64,000 nt of DNA from Azonexus hydrophilus DSM 23864 (GTDB taxonomy: Bacteria > Pseudomonadota > Gammaproteobacteria > Burkholderiales > Rhodocyclaceae). The notes under the pieces are model-generated. The model did not search any database and was not told the origin of the DNA. It worked only from the letters and a program-made list of their open reading frames with translations. The translations under genes and the position numbers were made by a program. The stretch spans positions 62,001 to 126,000 of the forward strand of contig NZ_AUCE01000018.1 in assembly GCF_000429605.1 (NCBI RefSeq). Reading direction: 5' to 3'. Of this stretch, positions 19,620 to 33,908 are shown one piece after another; within the stretch, counting starts at the first letter, position 1; every line of letters begins with the position of its first letter.

Positions 19620-20285
19620 ATGAATAGGAATTTGCTTGGTCTGTCGTGCCTGCTCATTTCGCTGGCGCAGAACATTTATGCGCAAGATGTGAATTCAGTT
19701 GTCGGCTCAAATCCAATACTGGAAGAGCGGCTGCGTAATGCTCAAGTAAAGGAAACAAAGTTGAGCAACGGAGCCGTTATTACAGAAGTCAGGTTCGCGG
19801 GAAGTCTCAAACCGAATTTCGATCTGGGATGCATTTCGATGGGCGAGGTCACTAGTGAATTCAATCCGCCAGCGCTGATTTACGCAGCGAAGAAGTGCAT
19901 CAAAGAGCAAGAGTACTCGAAGGCGTGGGCGCTGCTTACAACCGGGTATGGCTTTGCTTATTACGACTTGAAACGACTGGCTGATCGCTCCACTCAAGGA
20001 GCGCGAACCGTTCTCAGCATGAACGCATTCGCCGACTTGACGAACGACGAACGAGAAAACTCCTCGAAGATAAGCAAGGAAATTCAGAAGGACCCAGCGC
20101 AAGTACAAGCATATTGTGATGCACTCAAGAAAATTGGGCCTCCGACTTACGAACCTCAGTGGGCAATCCTCCACGGCATCGGCGCCTATCAAGAACCACG
20201 GAGCGGTCACTACCTAACAAACGTTAATGTGAAGGCTCTCTGGGAAGAGGTGTTGCAGAATCGCTGCACCCCGCAGAAGTCTTAG
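19620..20285 (+). CDS. Cassette 10: secreted protein of unknown function
   Basis: A 221-residue protein with a Sec signal peptide (MNRNLLGLSCLLISLAQNIYAQ, cleavage probably after IYA). The mature protein has a segment ALIYAAKKCIKEQEYSKAWALLTTGYGFAYYDLKRLAD that could be a short helical-repeat (TPR/Sel1-like) unit; this is tentative. An in-frame ATG 15 bases upstream (19605) is an alternative start. After the stop only a lone GCCCAAC (20308-20314) suggests an attC, with no R' partner before the next gene. Confidence 0.68.
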   Translation: MNRNLLGLSCLLISLAQNIYAQDVNSVVGSNPILEERLRNAQVKETKLSNGAVITEVRFAGSLKPNFDLGCISMGEVTSEFNPPALIYAAKKCIKEQEYSKAWALLTTGYGFAYYDLKRLADRSTQGARTVLSMNAFADLTNDERENSSKISKEIQKDPAQVQAYCDALKKIGPPTYEPQWAILHGIGAYQEPRSGHYLTNVNVKALWEEVLQNRCTPQKS

Positions 20286-20334
20286 CTTTCCGCCGTGCGC
20301 CACAGGCTGCCCAACCCTGCGATGCACCAGACCT

Positions 20335-20523
20335 ATGAACACGGAAACCGATGATCTCGTAAATATTCATATTGATCTTCCAAACCGTTGGCGGTTCAAA
20401 GGAGAATCAATGTGGGCAAAACCACTCGGAAATGATCACTATGAAATACAGAATGTACCGTTCTGCGCATACGGTCTTAACCGGTCTAACAACGCCCTCT
20501 CGTCATTCGTTAGCCATGATTAG
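20335..20523 (+). pseudogene. Cassette 11: truncated DUF4265 gene
   Basis: The 62 codons begin like DUF4265 proteins, with the hallmark RFKGESMWAKPLGNDHYEIQNVPFCAYGLN. Full-length members have about 150 residues. After FCAYGLN the frame runs directly into the attC remnant at 20484 (NRSNNALSSFVSHD) and stops. About two thirds of the gene and the attC stem are missing, probably through one deletion. Confidence 0.65.
20484..20515 (+). other. attC site 11, central stem missing
   Basis: R'' GTCTAAC (20484-20490) and R' GTTAGCC (20509-20515) are separated by only 18 bases and the stem is absent. The spacer retains the TAACAACGCC and CATTCGTTAG ends seen in classical attC sites. Confidence 0.6.
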
Positions 20524-20977
20524 CCTAGTTGCCTTTGGAGTACCGCAACGCATCATATGGGGTGGATATTTTCTATTGGTTAGCATGGTCGTCGCTGCAG
20601 GCGACTCTCTTTACACCGCATATCTCTACCCCGTCATAGCACCAATCGTTGCTCTTGAAATCTGCTCGTGGAGAAAACTACGTTCTTTCTATCTATCCGG
20701 TGTTGCTGTAGTCATTTATTTGACCCTGGTCAGCTACCTCAGTATCAATTGGTTTTCGGCCAATCCAGAGGGGTTTCTCGTCGTCGGCCATCTTCTTTCG
20801 CTGCCAGGTCTTGTAATCGGCGCTATTGCTTTGTCCTTGCAAGATCGTCCAACTTACGGCCCCGCTGCATCAATTCTTCTCGGAGCTACAGGTGCCAGCA
20901 TTGGCTTCTTACTAGCTCAGGGGGTTGTCTGTAACACCGTAATGTACTGCGGTGCTCTCTCTCCGGCCTTCAAATAG
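20516..20977 (+). CDS. Cassette 12: membrane protein of unknown function
   Basis: A 153-residue protein starting MISLVAFGVPQRIIWGGYFL with about four or five hydrophobic segments (near residues 15-30, 36-48, 55-77, 88-108, 118-140). The ATG immediately follows the GTTAGCC of attC11, which fixes the start. Family not recognised. Confidence 0.68.
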   Translation: MISLVAFGVPQRIIWGGYFLLVSMVVAAGDSLYTAYLYPVIAPIVALEICSWRKLRSFYLSGVAVVIYLTLVSYLSINWFSANPEGFLVVGHLLSLPGLVIGAIALSLQDRPTYGPAASILLGATGASIGFLLAQGVVCNTVMYCGALSPAFK

Positions 20978-20989
20978 TGGCCGACACCG

Positions 20990-21056
20990 CGCTCACATTT
21001 GATTCCTCCGAATCTTCGCGAAAAGCCACTCAGTCCGTTGAATTCAGACGTTAATA
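20990..21056 (+). other. attC site 12, decayed relative of sites 2 and 4
   Basis: From GATTCC to GTTAA the sequence aligns without gaps to sites 2 and 4, differing at about a quarter of positions. R'' has become GCTCAC and R' GTTAATA (21050-21056), and mutations on both arms weaken the stem. Confidence 0.62.
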
Positions 21057-21072
21057 CTCTCATCAGATCAAC

Positions 21073-21687
21073 ATGCGCTATCAAGGTCGAATTACCACAT
21101 GGAAGGATGACAAAGGCTTTGGATTCATCACACCCAACGGCGGTGGCGAGCAAGTCTTTGTGCACATCAACTCGTTTTCCAGCCGGCAGCGCCGACCGGA
21201 AGCAAACGTACTCGTCACCTACGAACTCACGGTCGATGGAAAGGGCCGCTCGCAAGCGAAGACTGTTGCATTCGTTGGCGAACGGCCGACACCGCCTAAA
21301 GCTCAGGGGCGCAGCAATCTTCCCCCGCTATTCGCAGCTTGTTTCTTGGTCTTTCTCGTTGGTGCTGTCGCCGCTGGCCGACTCCCCGCTACGGTCCTCG
21401 CGCTATACGCTGTCGCCAGCATCATTGCCTTCTTCGCCTACGCATTCGATAAATCCGCAGCCCTACGGAATCGATGGCGAACCCAGGAAAGCACGTTGCA
21501 TTTATTCGCCCTTTTCGGTGGCTGGCCCGGCGCCCTGGCCGCGCAGCGATTGCTTCGGCACAAATCCGCCAAGGCGTCGTTTCAAGCCACGTTTTGGATC
21601 ACCGTTGTGCTCAATTGCGGAGCACTCGGCTGGTTTTTATCGCCCTCAGGCGCTAAAACTCTCAACGCTTTGGTCGGTGCCCTGTAA
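21073..21687 (+). CDS. Cassette 13: cold-shock domain plus DUF1294 membrane protein
   Basis: A 204-residue protein. Residues 1-70 form a cold-shock domain with RNP motifs KGFGFITP and VFVHINSF, so it probably binds RNA or single-stranded DNA. The C-terminal half is a DUF1294 membrane region with FAYAFDKSAA and the family hallmark LHLFALFGGWPGALAAQRLLRHKS. This architecture is common in proteobacteria, but the function is not established. No clear attC follows; CGCTTCAAAC at 21700-21709 could be a remnant. Confidence 0.85.
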   Translation: MRYQGRITTWKDDKGFGFITPNGGGEQVFVHINSFSSRQRRPEANVLVTYELTVDGKGRSQAKTVAFVGERPTPPKAQGRSNLPPLFAACFLVFLVGAVAAGRLPATVLALYAVASIIAFFAYAFDKSAALRNRWRTQESTLHLFALFGGWPGALAAQRLLRHKSAKASFQATFWITVVLNCGALGWFLSPSGAKTLNALVGAL

Positions 21688-21805
21688 GGGCGAGCCTCGC
21701 TTCAAACAGACCGTAGTGGCAACGAAGCGCTTGATATTCCATATGATTCACGGCACGATGTCGTCATTTTCAAACGATGTACCATGCCTTGGGGAGAGCG
21801 GCTAA

Positions 21806-22261
21806 ATGAACGAACAAGAATATGCAGGATTTTGGATACGAACAGGCGCGGCAATTATAGATACGGTATTGATGCTGATCATAATCTTGCCGATACTCAC
21901 CGCCATATACGGTACTGAGTACTGGGAGAGCGAATCGTTTTTTCTCGGTTTTTGGGATGCGATGTTCAATTACGTCATTCCGGCAATCGCAGTCATTATT
22001 TTCTGGGTGTACAAATCTGCCACACCGGGAAAAATGGCAACCCGGCTGACAATAGTGGACGCAAAAACCGGCGGCAAGCCTTCAACCGGACAGTTCATTG
22101 GCCGTTACCTTGCTTACTACGTTTCGATGATCCCATTGTTCCTGGGAATTATCTGGGTCGGAATTGACAGAAAAAAACAGGGCTGGCATGACAAGATTGC
22201 CGGAACGGTCGTCATCAGAAGCAACCACAAGGAACCCGTCAGCTTTGAACAGCAAGCTTGA
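21806..22261 (+). CDS. RDD-family membrane protein
   Basis: A 151-residue protein with the RDD-family start YAGFWIRTGAAIIDTVLM (Arg and Asp-containing first helix), a second helix and the C-terminal GWHDKIAGTVVIRS motif. About three membrane segments. Function unclear; some RDD proteins affect ion transport. It lies beyond the last recognisable attC, 22 bases before a lipoprotein gene in the same direction. Confidence 0.85.
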   Translation: MNEQEYAGFWIRTGAAIIDTVLMLIIILPILTAIYGTEYWESESFFLGFWDAMFNYVIPAIAVIIFWVYKSATPGKMATRLTIVDAKTGGKPSTGQFIGRYLAYYVSMIPLFLGIIWVGIDRKKQGWHDKIAGTVVIRSNHKEPVSFEQQA

Positions 22262-22282
22262 CGACCAATATTGAGCGTTGAA

Positions 22283-22924
22283 ATGAAATATATTTTTCTA
22301 TCTGTTCTGGCGCTGTCCCTATTCGCGTGCTCGGATAAAGAACCAGTCACTTCCGTAATCACTCAATCCACGGATGGCAAGAGATACACCAATGCCTACT
22401 TTGACATCCAGGTCGACAAGCCAGAAGGCTGGTTCGCCCAGGACCCGGAACAAACAATAAAACAGAGTTCGCAAGGGGCCCGTGTAGTAGCCGGCGATGA
22501 CAAGAACATGAAAGCCATTCTGGCAGAGTCGATCAAAACGACCGTGCCAATATTCGCTTTTTTCAAACACGAACCTGGCACACCGGTTAAATTCAACCCA
22601 AGCGTAATAGGCGTTGCCGAGAATATCGAAGTCATGCCGGGTATAAAAACCGGCTGTGACTATCTATTCCACGCCCGTTCGTTGCTGAAAAACGCAGCAA
22701 TCGAATTGGAGGTTACCGATGACTGCCACACGGAAAGTATCAACAACGCGCCGCTCGGATATTTCGACGCCCGCATAAGCGTTAATGGTGCAGATATTTA
22801 TCAGAAATATTATGCCTGCATCAAAAACCAGCACGCTTTATCTTTCATTCAAACCTACTTCGACGATCAGAGCAGATCGGAAGTCGACCAGGTAATCAGC
22901 TCCCTGCTGCTGTCCTGCCAATAA
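22283..22924 (+). CDS. Predicted lipoprotein of unknown function
   Basis: A 213-residue protein starting MKYIFLSVLALSLFACSDKEP, a lipoprotein signal with lipobox LFAC. The mature part begins with a DIQVDKPEGWFAQ segment like PsbP/DUF1795-type proteins that start with a Trp-containing strand, and it contains several Cys. A TTG 12 bases upstream is open in frame, but the ATG gives the standard signal. It probably forms a two-gene unit with the RDD gene. It converges with lolA. Confidence 0.7.
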   Translation: MKYIFLSVLALSLFACSDKEPVTSVITQSTDGKRYTNAYFDIQVDKPEGWFAQDPEQTIKQSSQGARVVAGDDKNMKAILAESIKTTVPIFAFFKHEPGTPVKFNPSVIGVAENIEVMPGIKTGCDYLFHARSLLKNAAIELEVTDDCHTESINNAPLGYFDARISVNGADIYQKYYACIKNQHALSFIQTYFDDQSRSEVDQVISSLLLSCQ

Positions 22925-22939
22925 TCCTGAAACGCGCTG

Positions 22940-23560
22940 CTATTCCCCGATCACGTCGCTGCCCGGCGGCGGCGTGAAGCGGAACAGCCCGGCCGCCAGC
23001 GCCGGGTTGCGTTCGCCGCGCAGCAGGCGGATGTGCGTGGTCTGGCCGAAGTTGTCGTGCAGTTCCATCGCCTTCATGTCGCGTCCGGCCATGCCGATGC
23101 GCACCTTCTCGAAGCCGCTGTCGGCGGATTTCGGGATGGCCTCGACCCAGGCCAGGCCGTCGGCGTCGCCGGCTTCCCTGAGCGTGAAATTCTTTTCCAG
23201 TTCGTTGCTGCCGGCGAGCAGCGCGGCCGGCGAGCCGCCGATGGCCTGGCCGGCCTGACGGACCGTCACCTGTTGCAGTTCGGGATCGTGAATCCAGATT
23301 TTCTGGCCGTCGCCGACGACGAGTTGCGGATAGGGCTTGAGGATTTCCCAGCGCAGCTTGCCCGGTCGCTGGATGGCCAGCGTCCCCGACGACTCCTGCG
23401 GCTTGCGGCCGTTGCGGGCGATCACCGCCTGCTCGAAATCGGCCTTGTAGCTGCGCGTGTCGTTGAGAAAACCGCGCAATTGGTCGATGGCACCGGCGTG
23501 GGCGAGGATGGGCAGCGCGGCGAAGGCGGCACTGGCGATGAGTTGGCGGACGAGTTTCAT
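22940..23560 (-). CDS. lolA: Outer-membrane lipoprotein carrier protein
   Basis: Periplasmic chaperone that carries lipoproteins from LolCDE to LolB, 206 residues. It has a Sec signal peptide (MKLVRQLIASAAFAALPILAHA). Family motifs include LNDTRSYKADFEQ, SGTLAIQRPGKLRWE and QLVVGDGQKIWIHDPELQQVTV. It follows ftsK on the same strand, as in many proteobacteria. Its usual downstream neighbour rarA is displaced by 10 kb. Confidence 0.94.
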   Translation of the reverse strand: MKLVRQLIASAAFAALPILAHAGAIDQLRGFLNDTRSYKADFEQAVIARNGRKPQESSGTLAIQRPGKLRWEILKPYPQLVVGDGQKIWIHDPELQQVTVRQAGQAIGGSPAALLAGSNELEKNFTLREAGDADGLAWVEAIPKSADSGFEKVRIGMAGRDMKAMELHDNFGQTTHIRLLRGERNPALAAGLFRFTPPPGSDVIGE

Positions 23561-23632
23561 GGGCGCAGCTTACGCCGGCACGATGGCCGGCGCTGTGTCA
23601 GTGTGTAAGTTTTTGTATTGGCCGCCGGGAAA

Positions 23633-25930
23633 TCATTCGGCCGGTTTCTTCATCAGCACTTCGCGACCGCCGCGACCGTCCATGGCCGACACCAGGCCGG
23701 CGTTCTCCATGGCTTCGATGAGGCGGGCCGAGCGGTTGTAGCCGATGCGCAAGTGACGCTGGACGAGCGAGATCGAGGCACGCTGGTTCTTGAGCACGAT
23801 GTCGACGGCCTGGTCATAAAGCGGATCGCTCTCGGCGTCGCCAGCCCCGCCCTCGCCCGCTTCGCCGCCGCCTTCGTCATCGCCGGCAGCACCGTTGAGG
23901 ATGTCCTCGACGTATTCCGGGGCGCCGGTGGTCTTGAGGTGCTCGACGACGCGATGCACTTCGTCGTCGGAAACGAAAGCGCCATGAACGCGGGTCGGAT
24001 AGCCGGTGCCGGGCGCGAGATAGAGCATGTCACCCTGGCCGAGCAGGGCTTCGGCGCCCATCTGGTCGAGGATGGTGCGCGAGTCGATCTTGCTGGAGAC
24101 CTGGAAGGACAGCCGGGTCGGGATGTTGGCCTTGATCAGGCCGGTGATCACGTCGACCGACGGGCGCTGCGTCGCCAGCACCAGGTGGATGCCGGCGGCG
24201 CGGGCCTTCTGCGCCAGGCGGGCGATCTGTTCCTCGACCTTCTTGCCGACGACCATCATCAGGTCGGCCAGTTCGTCGATGATGACGACGATGTACGGCA
24301 TGTGCTTGAGCGGCTCCGGGGCTTCCGGCGTCAGCGACAGCGGATTGGGAATGTGCTCGCCGCGCTTCTCGGCGTCCTTGATCTTGGTGTTGAGGCCGGC
24401 GATGTTGCGCACGCCCATGGCCGACATCAGCTTGTAGCGCTTTTCCATCTCGGTGACGCACCAGTGCAGCGCGTTGGCCGCCTGCTTCATGTCGGTGACG
24501 ACCGGCGCCAGCAGGTGCGGAATGCCCTCGTAGATGGAGAGTTCGAGCATCTTGGGGTCGACCATGATCAGGCGGACGTTTTCCGGCTCGGACTTGTAGA
24601 GCATCGACAGGATCATCGCATTGACGCCGACCGACTTGCCCGAACCAGTAGTGCCAGCGACCAGCAGGTGCGGCGTCTTGGCCAGGTCGGCGACCACCGG
24701 CAGGCCGCCGATGTCCTTGCCCAGACAGACGGTCAGCGGGCTGCTCATGTCGTTGTACGGCTTGCTGGAAATGATCTCCGAGAGCTTCACCGTCTGCCGC
24801 TTCGGGTTCGGCAGTTCGAGCGCCATGCACGACTTGCCGGGCACGGTTTCGACGACGCGGATCGAGACCATGGCCAGCGCCCGCGCCAGGTCGCGCGCCA
24901 GGTTGACGATCTGGGCGCCCTTGACGCCGACCGCCGGTTCGATTTCGTAGCGGGTGATGACCGGGCCGGGCATCGCCGCCAGCACCTTGACCTGAACGCC
25001 GAAGTCGGCGAGTTTGCGTTCGATCAGGCGCGAGGTGTATTCGAGCGTTTCCGGGCTGACCGTCTCGGTCGGCGGCGGCGCCGGGTCGAGCAGGTGCAGC
25101 GGCGGCAGGGTGCCGCCGATGATCGCCTCGGGGAAGAGCAGCGCCTGCTTCTCGCGCTCGACGCGCTTCTCGGCCTTCTTCGAGACCGGCACTTCGACCG
25201 GCGCCGGCGGTTCGATGAAGATCGGCTCATGCAGTTCGACGCGCAGCTTCTCTTCCTGAACGACGACTTCGCGCTGCTGCGCAACTTCGCGCCCGATCTT
25301 GCGGTCGCGCCAGGCATCGATGCGGCCGTAGACGAAGAGGGTCAGCGCTTCGAGGATCAGGCCGAGTTTTTCGAAGGCCCACAGCCAGGACATGCCGGCA
25401 AAGGCGCTCCAGGCAGCGGCCATGACCGCCAGCAGGAACAGCGTGGCGCCGGTGAAACCGAGCGTGTCGGCCAGCCAGCGGCTGAGTTCGAGGCCGACCA
25501 TGCCGCCGGGAGCCAGCGGCAGTTGGGCCTGCAGGGTATGGAAGCGCAGGGCTTCGAGCGCGGTGCTGGCGAGCAGCAAGGCCAGGAAACCGGGAATCGC
25601 CAGGTAGGGCGACGGCGGCAGTTTCTCGGGATGGCCGTGCAGGCGGCGGAAGCCCCACCACACGGTCATCCCGAGCAGCACCACCCACCACCAGGCGGAC
25701 AGGCCGAAAACGTAAAGCATCAGGTCGGCCACCCAGGCCCCGGCGCGACCGGCCGGATTCTGCAGGCCGGCGGCGCCGACCGCATGCGACCAGCCCGGAT
25801 CGCTGCGCTGGAAGCCCCACAGGGCCATCACCAGGAATACCGCCAGCGCACCGACACCGAGCCAGCGGGATTCCTGCAGCAGGCTGCCGATCTTGTCTGG
25901 CATCGGACTGGGGTCGTTTCTCTTGGCCAT
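23633..25930 (-). CDS. ftsK: DNA translocase FtsK
   Basis: Septum-located DNA pump that activates XerCD at dif, 765 residues. The N-terminal part has four membrane segments (about residues 20-190). A short linker follows, then the RecA-like motor with Walker [13 protein letters not shown] and Walker [14 protein letters not shown], and finally the gamma winged-helix domain ([38 protein letters not shown]). An acidic Gly/Glu-rich loop precedes gamma. The start [15 protein letters not shown] was chosen; divergent from trxB. Confidence 0.95.
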   Translation of the reverse strand: MAKRNDPSPMPDKIGSLLQESRWLGVGALAVFLVMALWGFQRSDPGWSHAVGAAGLQNPAGRAGAWVADLMLYVFGLSAWWWVVLLGMTVWWGFRRLHGHPEKLPPSPYLAIPGFLALLLASTALEALRFHTLQAQLPLAPGGMVGLELSRWLADTLGFTGATLFLLAVMAAAWSAFAGMSWLWAFEKLGLILEALTLFVYGRIDAWRDRKIGREVAQQREVVVQEEKLRVELHEPIFIEPPAPVEVPVSKKAEKRVEREKQALLFPEAIIGGTLPPLHLLDPAPPPTETVSPETLEYTSRLIERKLADFGVQVKVLAAMPGPVITRYEIEPAVGVKGAQIVNLARDLARALAMVSIRVVETVPGKSCMALELPNPKRQTVKLSEIISSKPYNDMSSPLTVCLGKDIGGLPVVADLAKTPHLLVAGTTGSGKSVGVNAMILSMLYKSEPENVRLIMVDPKMLELSIYEGIPHLLAPVVTDMKQAANALHWCVTEMEKRYKLMSAMGVRNIAGLNTKIKDAEKRGEHIPNPLSLTPEAPEPLKHMPYIVVIIDELADLMMVVGKKVEEQIARLAQKARAAGIHLVLATQRPSVDVITGLIKANIPTRLSFQVSSKIDSRTILDQMGAEALLGQGDMLYLAPGTGYPTRVHGAFVSDDEVHRVVEHLKTTGAPEYVEDILNGAAGDDEGGGEAGEGGAGDAESDPLYDQAVDIVLKNQRASISLVQRHLRIGYNRSARLIEAMENAGLVSAMDGRGGREVLMKKPAE

Positions 25931-26060
25931 CGGCTTTTCCTCTACCGCTTCCGGCTTAGTCGAAAACGGGCTAAATCATTTTGCGTCATACAGTTAGCAT
26001 GGAATTATAAACTGCTTTGATAGATCGGTTACGAAGCTCAACAAAACGATCGTCCATTAG

Positions 26061-27917
<1,857 letters not shown>

Positions 27918-27918
<1 letters not shown>

Positions 27919-27943
27919 AAAAAATGCGCCCCGCAGGGCGCAT
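27918..27943 (-). terminator. Intrinsic terminator of hppA
   Basis: On the minus strand ATGCGCCC-TGCG-GGGCGCAT (27943-27924) forms an 8-bp stem followed by six T. It ends exactly at the stop codon of the converging Smr gene. Confidence 0.8.
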
Positions 27944-27963
27944 TCGGTGGTCCGGGATTTCGC

Positions 27964-30006
<2,043 letters not shown>

Positions 30007-30129
30007 TATTTCCCCTCTCTTCTAAACGGACAAACAAATGAACAGGCTATTTCTCCGAAAAACCTTCCGGACAGCATAAAACCACGCGAGGCAAATCGCG
30101 TCGTTTGCGGAAGTGAAGGGAAACGGGGG

Positions 30130-30460
30130 TTGGTCGGTCTGTGCCGACAGGGGTCTTGCCCTGGAAACTGCCTTGATCGCGGCAGCACTTCCTGTTTCTG
30201 CGAGGAAGGCTGGCCGCGTCGTCATGCGCTGACCCTTAGTTCAGGGACGTGACACGATCGGACACGCCGATCCTGCCATCGTCACACACCCTGAGGTGTG
30301 CGGGGAAGACTGGGGATAAGTGACGGCGAGTGCCGTCACATCTTCTCTCTGCCTGAATGAATTTCATGAAATCCCGCTTGCCACTGAATCATTGGAGAAA
30401 CCTGACTGACGGACGAGGGGGCATGCCCCTCTGGTGGGGAAAATTACCCCCTTTTCCGGA
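30130..30460 (-). other. Hairpin-rich intergenic region, candidate structured RNA or long hppA leader
   Basis: The 517-base gap between hppA and glnB holds no convincing gene. It contains a run of perfect or near-perfect stem-loops: GTCGG/CCGAC (30134-30149), CAGGG/CCCTG (30148-30163), a long stem built from GCGGC, AGC and CTTCCT arms (30177-30217), CCCT/AGGG (30232-30245), GATCGG/CCGATC (30256-30272), CACACC/GGTGTG (30285-30300), GTGACGGC/GCCGTCAC (30319-30338) and GAGGGG/CCCCTC near 30415-30431. I recognise no known riboswitch or sRNA core. The strand is assumed to be that of hppA. Confidence 0.35.
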
Positions 30461-30523
30461 CTCGGTCAAACGGTTTGCTCAGACTTGATGCAAATAGGCC
30501 GCAAGCGGGAAAAAAGAACAATG

Positions 30524-32507
<1,984 letters not shown>

Positions 32508-32508
32508 C

Positions 32509-33057
32509 TTAGTAGTTCGGCTTGTCTTTCGCGTCGTTGTAACGCTTGATGCCGGAGGTGATTTCTTCACGGGCGGCGTCGATACCCTGCCAGCCGTTGA
32601 CCTTGACCCACTTGCCGGGTTCCAGATCCTTGTAGTGCTCGAAGAAGTGCGAAATCTGCTTGCGCAGCAGTTCCGGCGTGTCTTCGTAGGTCTTGACGTC
32701 GTTGTACAGCGGGGTCAGCTTGGACACCGGCACGGCCAGCAGCTTGGCATCCTCGCCACCTTCGTCGGTCATCGACAGCTGGCCCAGCGGACGGCAGCGG
32801 ACGACGACGCCCGGCGGCAGCGGGAAGGGGCTGATCACCAGCACGTCGACCGGATCGCCGTCGCCGGCGATGGTGTGCGGGATGTAGCCGTAGTTGCACG
32901 GGTAGTGCATCGCCGTCGACATGAAACGGTCGACGAAGATGGCACCGCTGTCCTTGTCGACTTCGTACTTGACCGGGTCGGAATGCGCCGTGATCTCGAT
33001 GATCACGTTGAAGTCGTCGGGGAGGGACTTGCCGGAGGGAACGTCGTTAAGCGCCAT
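32509..33057 (-). CDS. ppa: Inorganic pyrophosphatase, family I soluble
   Basis: Hydrolyses PPi to phosphate in the cytoplasm, 182 residues. It has the signature [10 protein letters not shown] with the metal-binding Asp residues, and further active-site elements [16 protein letters not shown] and YPCNYGYIP. First gene of the ppa-nadE-glnB unit. The window thus has both a soluble and a membrane-bound pyrophosphatase. Confidence 0.95.
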   Translation of the reverse strand: MALNDVPSGKSLPDDFNVIIEITAHSDPVKYEVDKDSGAIFVDRFMSTAMHYPCNYGYIPHTIAGDGDPVDVLVISPFPLPPGVVVRCRPLGQLSMTDEGGEDAKLLAVPVSKLTPLYNDVKTYEDTPELLRKQISHFFEHYKDLEPGKWVKVNGWQGIDAAREEITSGIKRYNDAKDKPNY

Positions 33058-33122
33058 TATTATCTCTCTGCGATTGAGTTTGAAAAAGAAGCCTCGGAAT
33101 TATAGCTTGCCCGACCGCGGGA

Positions 33123-33908
33123 TCATTGCCAGGCGGCAAGAAACTCGCGCCAGTGCTGTGCATCGATTTTCGCCAACTGGGCCTTGATGAAGGCCTGCTC
33201 GGCAAGTTCCTCGTCGGCGGTCAACTCGCCGCGCATGCGGCGGAAACGATTGTAGACCAGGTAGGTATTGACCACGTCGGTCTCGCAGTAATCGCGGATA
33301 TCGGCCGCCTGCCCTGCCTGCCAGGCTTCCCAGACCTTGCTGCCGTCCATGCCGAGCTTGCCGGGAAAACCGAACAATTTGGCCAGGTCGTCGAGCGGTG
33401 CGTTGGCACGGCCGTTGTACAGCGCCAGCAGGTCCATCAGGTCGAGGTGACGGGTGTGGTAGCGGCTGATGTAGTTGTTCCACTTGAAGTCGCGCGAGTC
33501 GGCGTAGTCGCCGTCGCCCATATCCCAGTAGCGCGGCGCCGAAACGCCGTGGAGCATGCCGCGGTAATGCAGGACCGGCAGGTCGAAGCCGCTGCCGTTC
33601 CAGGAAATGATCTGCGGCGTGAATTTCTCGATGCCGTCAAAGAAGCGCTGGATGATCGCGCCTTCGTCGAGATCCGGCTCGGCCAGCGACCACACCTTGA
33701 AGCCTTCGAGCGTACGCAGTACGCAGGAGATGGCGACGATGCGCTGCAGGTGCAGCGGCAGGAAGTCGTTGCCGCTCTTCGCCCGGCGCTGCTGGAAGGC
33801 CAATTCGGCGACTTCGGCGTCGGACAGTTCGGCCGGCAGGTCGTTGATCCGGCGCAGCCCCGGCACATCGGGAATGGTCTCGATATCGAAGACGAGAACC
33901 GGCTTCAT
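33123..33908 (-). CDS. 3'-5' exonuclease of the DnaQ/PolB-like type
   Basis: A 261-residue protein with the DEDD exonuclease arrangement: VFDIETIPD (Exo I, Asp and Glu), ISWNGSGFDLPVL (Exo II) and YCETDVVNTYLVYNR (Exo III, Asp). This is the 'predicted 3'-5' exonuclease related to the PolB exonuclease domain' family; the physiological substrate is unknown. The ATG at 33908 overlaps the cysM stop codon as ATGA. Confidence 0.88.
   Translation of the reverse strand: MKPVLVFDIETIPDVPGLRRINDLPAELSDAEVAELAFQQRRAKSGNDFLPLHLQRIVAISCVLRTLEGFKVWSLAEPDLDEGAIIQRFFDGIEKFTPQIISWNGSGFDLPVLHYRGMLHGVSAPRYWDMGDGDYADSRDFKWNNYISRYHTRHLDLMDLLALYNGRANAPLDDLAKLFGFPGKLGMDGSKVWEAWQAGQAADIRDYCETDVVNTYLVYNRFRRMRGELTADEELAEQAFIKAQLAKIDAQHWREFLAAWQ

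Noticed and set aside
23618..26020. 800-codon plus-strand open frame
   Set aside because: Antisense shadow of ftsK in GC-rich DNA; His/Arg/Asp-rich translation with no domain.
30022..30225. 67-codon minus-strand frame upstream of hppA
   Set aside because: Overlaps the hairpin-rich region, has no ribosome-binding site and no recognisable protein character.
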